Assembly: GCA_017656265.1 (NCBI GenBank)
Contig: JACDOD010000019.1
Coordinates: 1-42,182, forward strand
DNA: 42,182 nucleotides
Source of the DNA: Bacillaceae bacterium
GTDB taxonomy: Bacteria > Bacillota > Bacilli > Bacillales > Alkalibacillaceae
Reading direction: 5' to 3'
Shown: in pieces, positions 40,985 to 42,182 of the stretch
Position numbering within the stretch: the first letter of the stretch is position 1
Layout: each line of letters starts with the position of its first letter
Translations under genes and position numbers: made by a program
The notes under the pieces: generated by a model
What the model saw: the letters and a program-made list of their open reading frames with translations, nothing else
Databases searched by the model: none
Told to the model about the DNA's origin: nothing

Positions 40985-41848
40985 ATGGAAAATGTGTTGC
41001 GTCCCATTTATCAGGAAAGAGCAAGCCACCAAAATACATTAGGCATTTTAATGGTAGAAAAAGAACAGCCTGTAAGCCCTGTTACAGACAATTTTGATGT
41101 CATCTTATTTATCATTGTCCGTAATGCAGATGAGCCATGGTATGTTAAACATTATGAATATGAAAATAAAAAGGCAGCGATGCATATTGTTGATGAGACC
41201 TTATTAAATACCTGGATTGAAACAAGCGGTTACCGCAAAGTAATCCAGTGGTTAACGGACGGAAAAATCATTTTTGACCGAAATGAGTATATGGCAGATT
41301 TAAAAGAGAAGCTGCACAATTTCCCTGAAGAGAACCGGGGCTTGAGAAAAGCTATTGAGTTCGCTAAACTCATTCGTGCTTATACCGAATGCAAAAACTT
41401 CTATTCATCCGGGCAATATTTAGATGCTTACAGTATGATGGTCCGTTCTTTGCATTATCTTGCGCGTCTTTCGGTTATAGAAAAAGGGTTTTATCCAGAG
41501 ATCACTGTCTGGAATCAAGTAAAAAAAATTGAACCGGAAATCTATAAGTTATATGAAGAATTTACACAAAGCACAGAACCAACAGACAAAAAGGTTCAGC
41601 TGATGCTTCTCGCCAGTGAGTATGCGATTAATTCACGGGCTGAACGCTGTGCGCAGCATCTTATTCATATTATGCAAACAAAAGATACGCCATGGTCTTT
41701 TGGGGAACTTAAGATTCATCCCGAAATTGAAAAGTATGCTTTAGATTTAAGTGCACTTCTTGAATATCTGGTAGAACGGAAAATGGTTAAAGTAGTAAAT
41801 GAAGAAACAAAGGGAAAATACATTTTCCACCGTAAATATAAAGCATAA
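40985..41848 (+). CDS. ygxA: YgxA, nucleotidyltransferase-like protein
   Basis: 287 residues of the family annotated nucleotidyltransferase-like, found next to rrnD in B. subtilis. N-terminal alpha/beta part (GILMVEKEQPVSPVTDNFDV...) with DNFDVILFIIV in the position of the catalytic acidic strand, then a helical middle (AFAKLIRAYTECKNFYSSGQ region) resembling the HEPN-like partner of such proteins, and a winged-helix-like C-terminus. No activity has been assigned. ATG 40985 has GGAGGAG upstream. Confidence 0.88.
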   Translation: MENVLRPIYQERASHQNTLGILMVEKEQPVSPVTDNFDVILFIIVRNADEPWYVKHYEYENKKAAMHIVDETLLNTWIETSGYRKVIQWLTDGKIIFDRNEYMADLKEKLHNFPEENRGLRKAIEFAKLIRAYTECKNFYSSGQYLDAYSMMVRSLHYLARLSVIEKGFYPEITVWNQVKKIEPEIYKLYEEFTQSTEPTDKKVQLMLLASEYAINSRAERCAQHLIHIMQTKDTPWSFGELKIHPEIEKYALDLSALLEYLVERKMVKVVNEETKGKYIFHRKYKA

Positions 41849-41981
41849 AAATTTTAGTGTTATGGTTCTGCATTAGATGATGAGCAGGATGAAGAAAATA
41901 TAATTGCTTTCCATAAGGCAAAGGCGATTCACCAGGCAAAATAAATAATTGATGAAAAAGCAAATTAATTTCAAAAAAGTA

Positions 41982-42010
41982 TTGACGGGGTACGATATTC
42001 GTGTTATATT
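41982..42010 (+). promoter_or_regulatory. rrn promoter P1
   Basis: TTGACG, 17-base spacer, TATATT, followed by a TATAAT word at 42010-42015. Upstream AT-rich DNA could act as an UP element. First of two tandem promoters of the rRNA operon that follows the window edge. Confidence 0.82.
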
Positions 42011-42072
42011 ATAATCCGTCGCTAAAAAAGAGCGGCGAACAAAACACGAAGAAATTTACCTTAAAAATTCTA

Positions 42073-42101
42073 TTGACATTCTATTTCAGCCATGTTATCT
42101 T
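42073..42101 (+). promoter_or_regulatory. rrn promoter P2
   Basis: TTGACA, 17-base spacer, TATCTT, with transcription expected near 42108. Tandem P1-P2 about 90 bp apart, downstream of ygxA, corresponds to B. subtilis rrnD. Confidence 0.88.
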
Positions 42102-42182
42102 ATAAAAGTCGCTGTTTTGAGCGATGGCATTTCGAACCTTGAAAACTGAACAAAACAACTTGTAACGCCAGAAGCTAGATTG
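42102..42182 (+). other. rRNA operon leader (5' part)
   Basis: Contains CCTTGAAAACTGAACAAAAC, the leader word typical of Bacillus rrn operons, part of the antitermination/processing leader before the 16S gene. The 16S gene itself is outside the window. Confidence 0.8.

Noticed and set aside
41866-41944. In-frame ORF remnant after ygxA (stretch reading LDDEQDEENIIAFHKAKAIHQAK)
   Set aside because: Short, preceded by two in-frame stops and with no start codon or ribosome binding site; not enough to call a pseudogene.

Overview
The window reads as a chromosomal segment of an endospore-forming member of the Bacillaceae. Gene content and order follow the yfh-yga stretch that precedes the rrnD operon in Bacillus subtilis: yfhE, yfhF, recX, yfhH, sspK, yfhJ, yfhP, mutY, sspE, ygaC, ygaD, gsaB, ygaF (bcp), perR, ygzB and ygxA, ending in tandem rRNA promoters. 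Protein-coding DNA is moderately AT-rich with strong AGGAGG-type ribosome binding sites and frequent GTG/TTG starts.

Layout. 1-830: a composite dispersed repeat (21-bp iterons, GC-rich modules, a third element). 828-3699: pseudouridine catabolism (psuG-psuK) and two GNAT acetyltransferases. 3778-7870: a CwlC-like amidase, a yxlEFG-like membrane/ABC operon and a penicillin-binding-protein-like serine hydrolase. 7938-10222: tRNA-Ala(GGC), another repeat copy, a Prx6-type peroxiredoxin and two small proteins. 10285-10592: a non-coding interval with a dense DnaA-box cluster. 10616-19944: the conserved yfh/yga core, including three small genes (yfhE, a YpzG-like gene and sspK) and a tRNA-like element in front of a GNAT gene. 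20010-22907: a small membrane protein, a PAP2 phosphatase whose tail is encoded by a dispersed repeat, and gsaB flanked by inverted repeat copies. 23162-24000: the second copy of the composite repeat.

24007-37177 is an accessory block between gsaB and bcp, which lie much closer together in B. subtilis. It holds a Bce-type antimicrobial-peptide sensing/detoxification module (response regulator, intramembrane-sensing kinase, ABC transporter), a complete Tad/Flp pilus operon (pilin, prepilin peptidase, two pseudopilin-like proteins, CpaB, TadZ, TadA, TadB, TadC plus a DUF192 protein) and a small potassium channel. The Tad operon is preceded by a cyclic-di-GMP class I riboswitch with an overlapping intrinsic terminator, and has an internal terminator between the pilin gene and the assembly genes. 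A second messenger therefore probably sets pilus expression, and attenuation probably sets pilin stoichiometry.

37405-42182 returns to the conserved backbone: peroxiredoxin bcp, a 2-hydroxyacid dehydrogenase, cobalamin adenosyltransferase, perR behind a Per box, ygzB, ygxA and the rrn promoters; the 16S gene lies beyond the right edge.

The least explained items are the 21-bp iterons with their GC-rich partner modules, the DnaA-box cluster, and the tRNA-like leader with two mutually exclusive hairpins upstream of an acetyltransferase. All calls come from reading the sequence; no database search was run.
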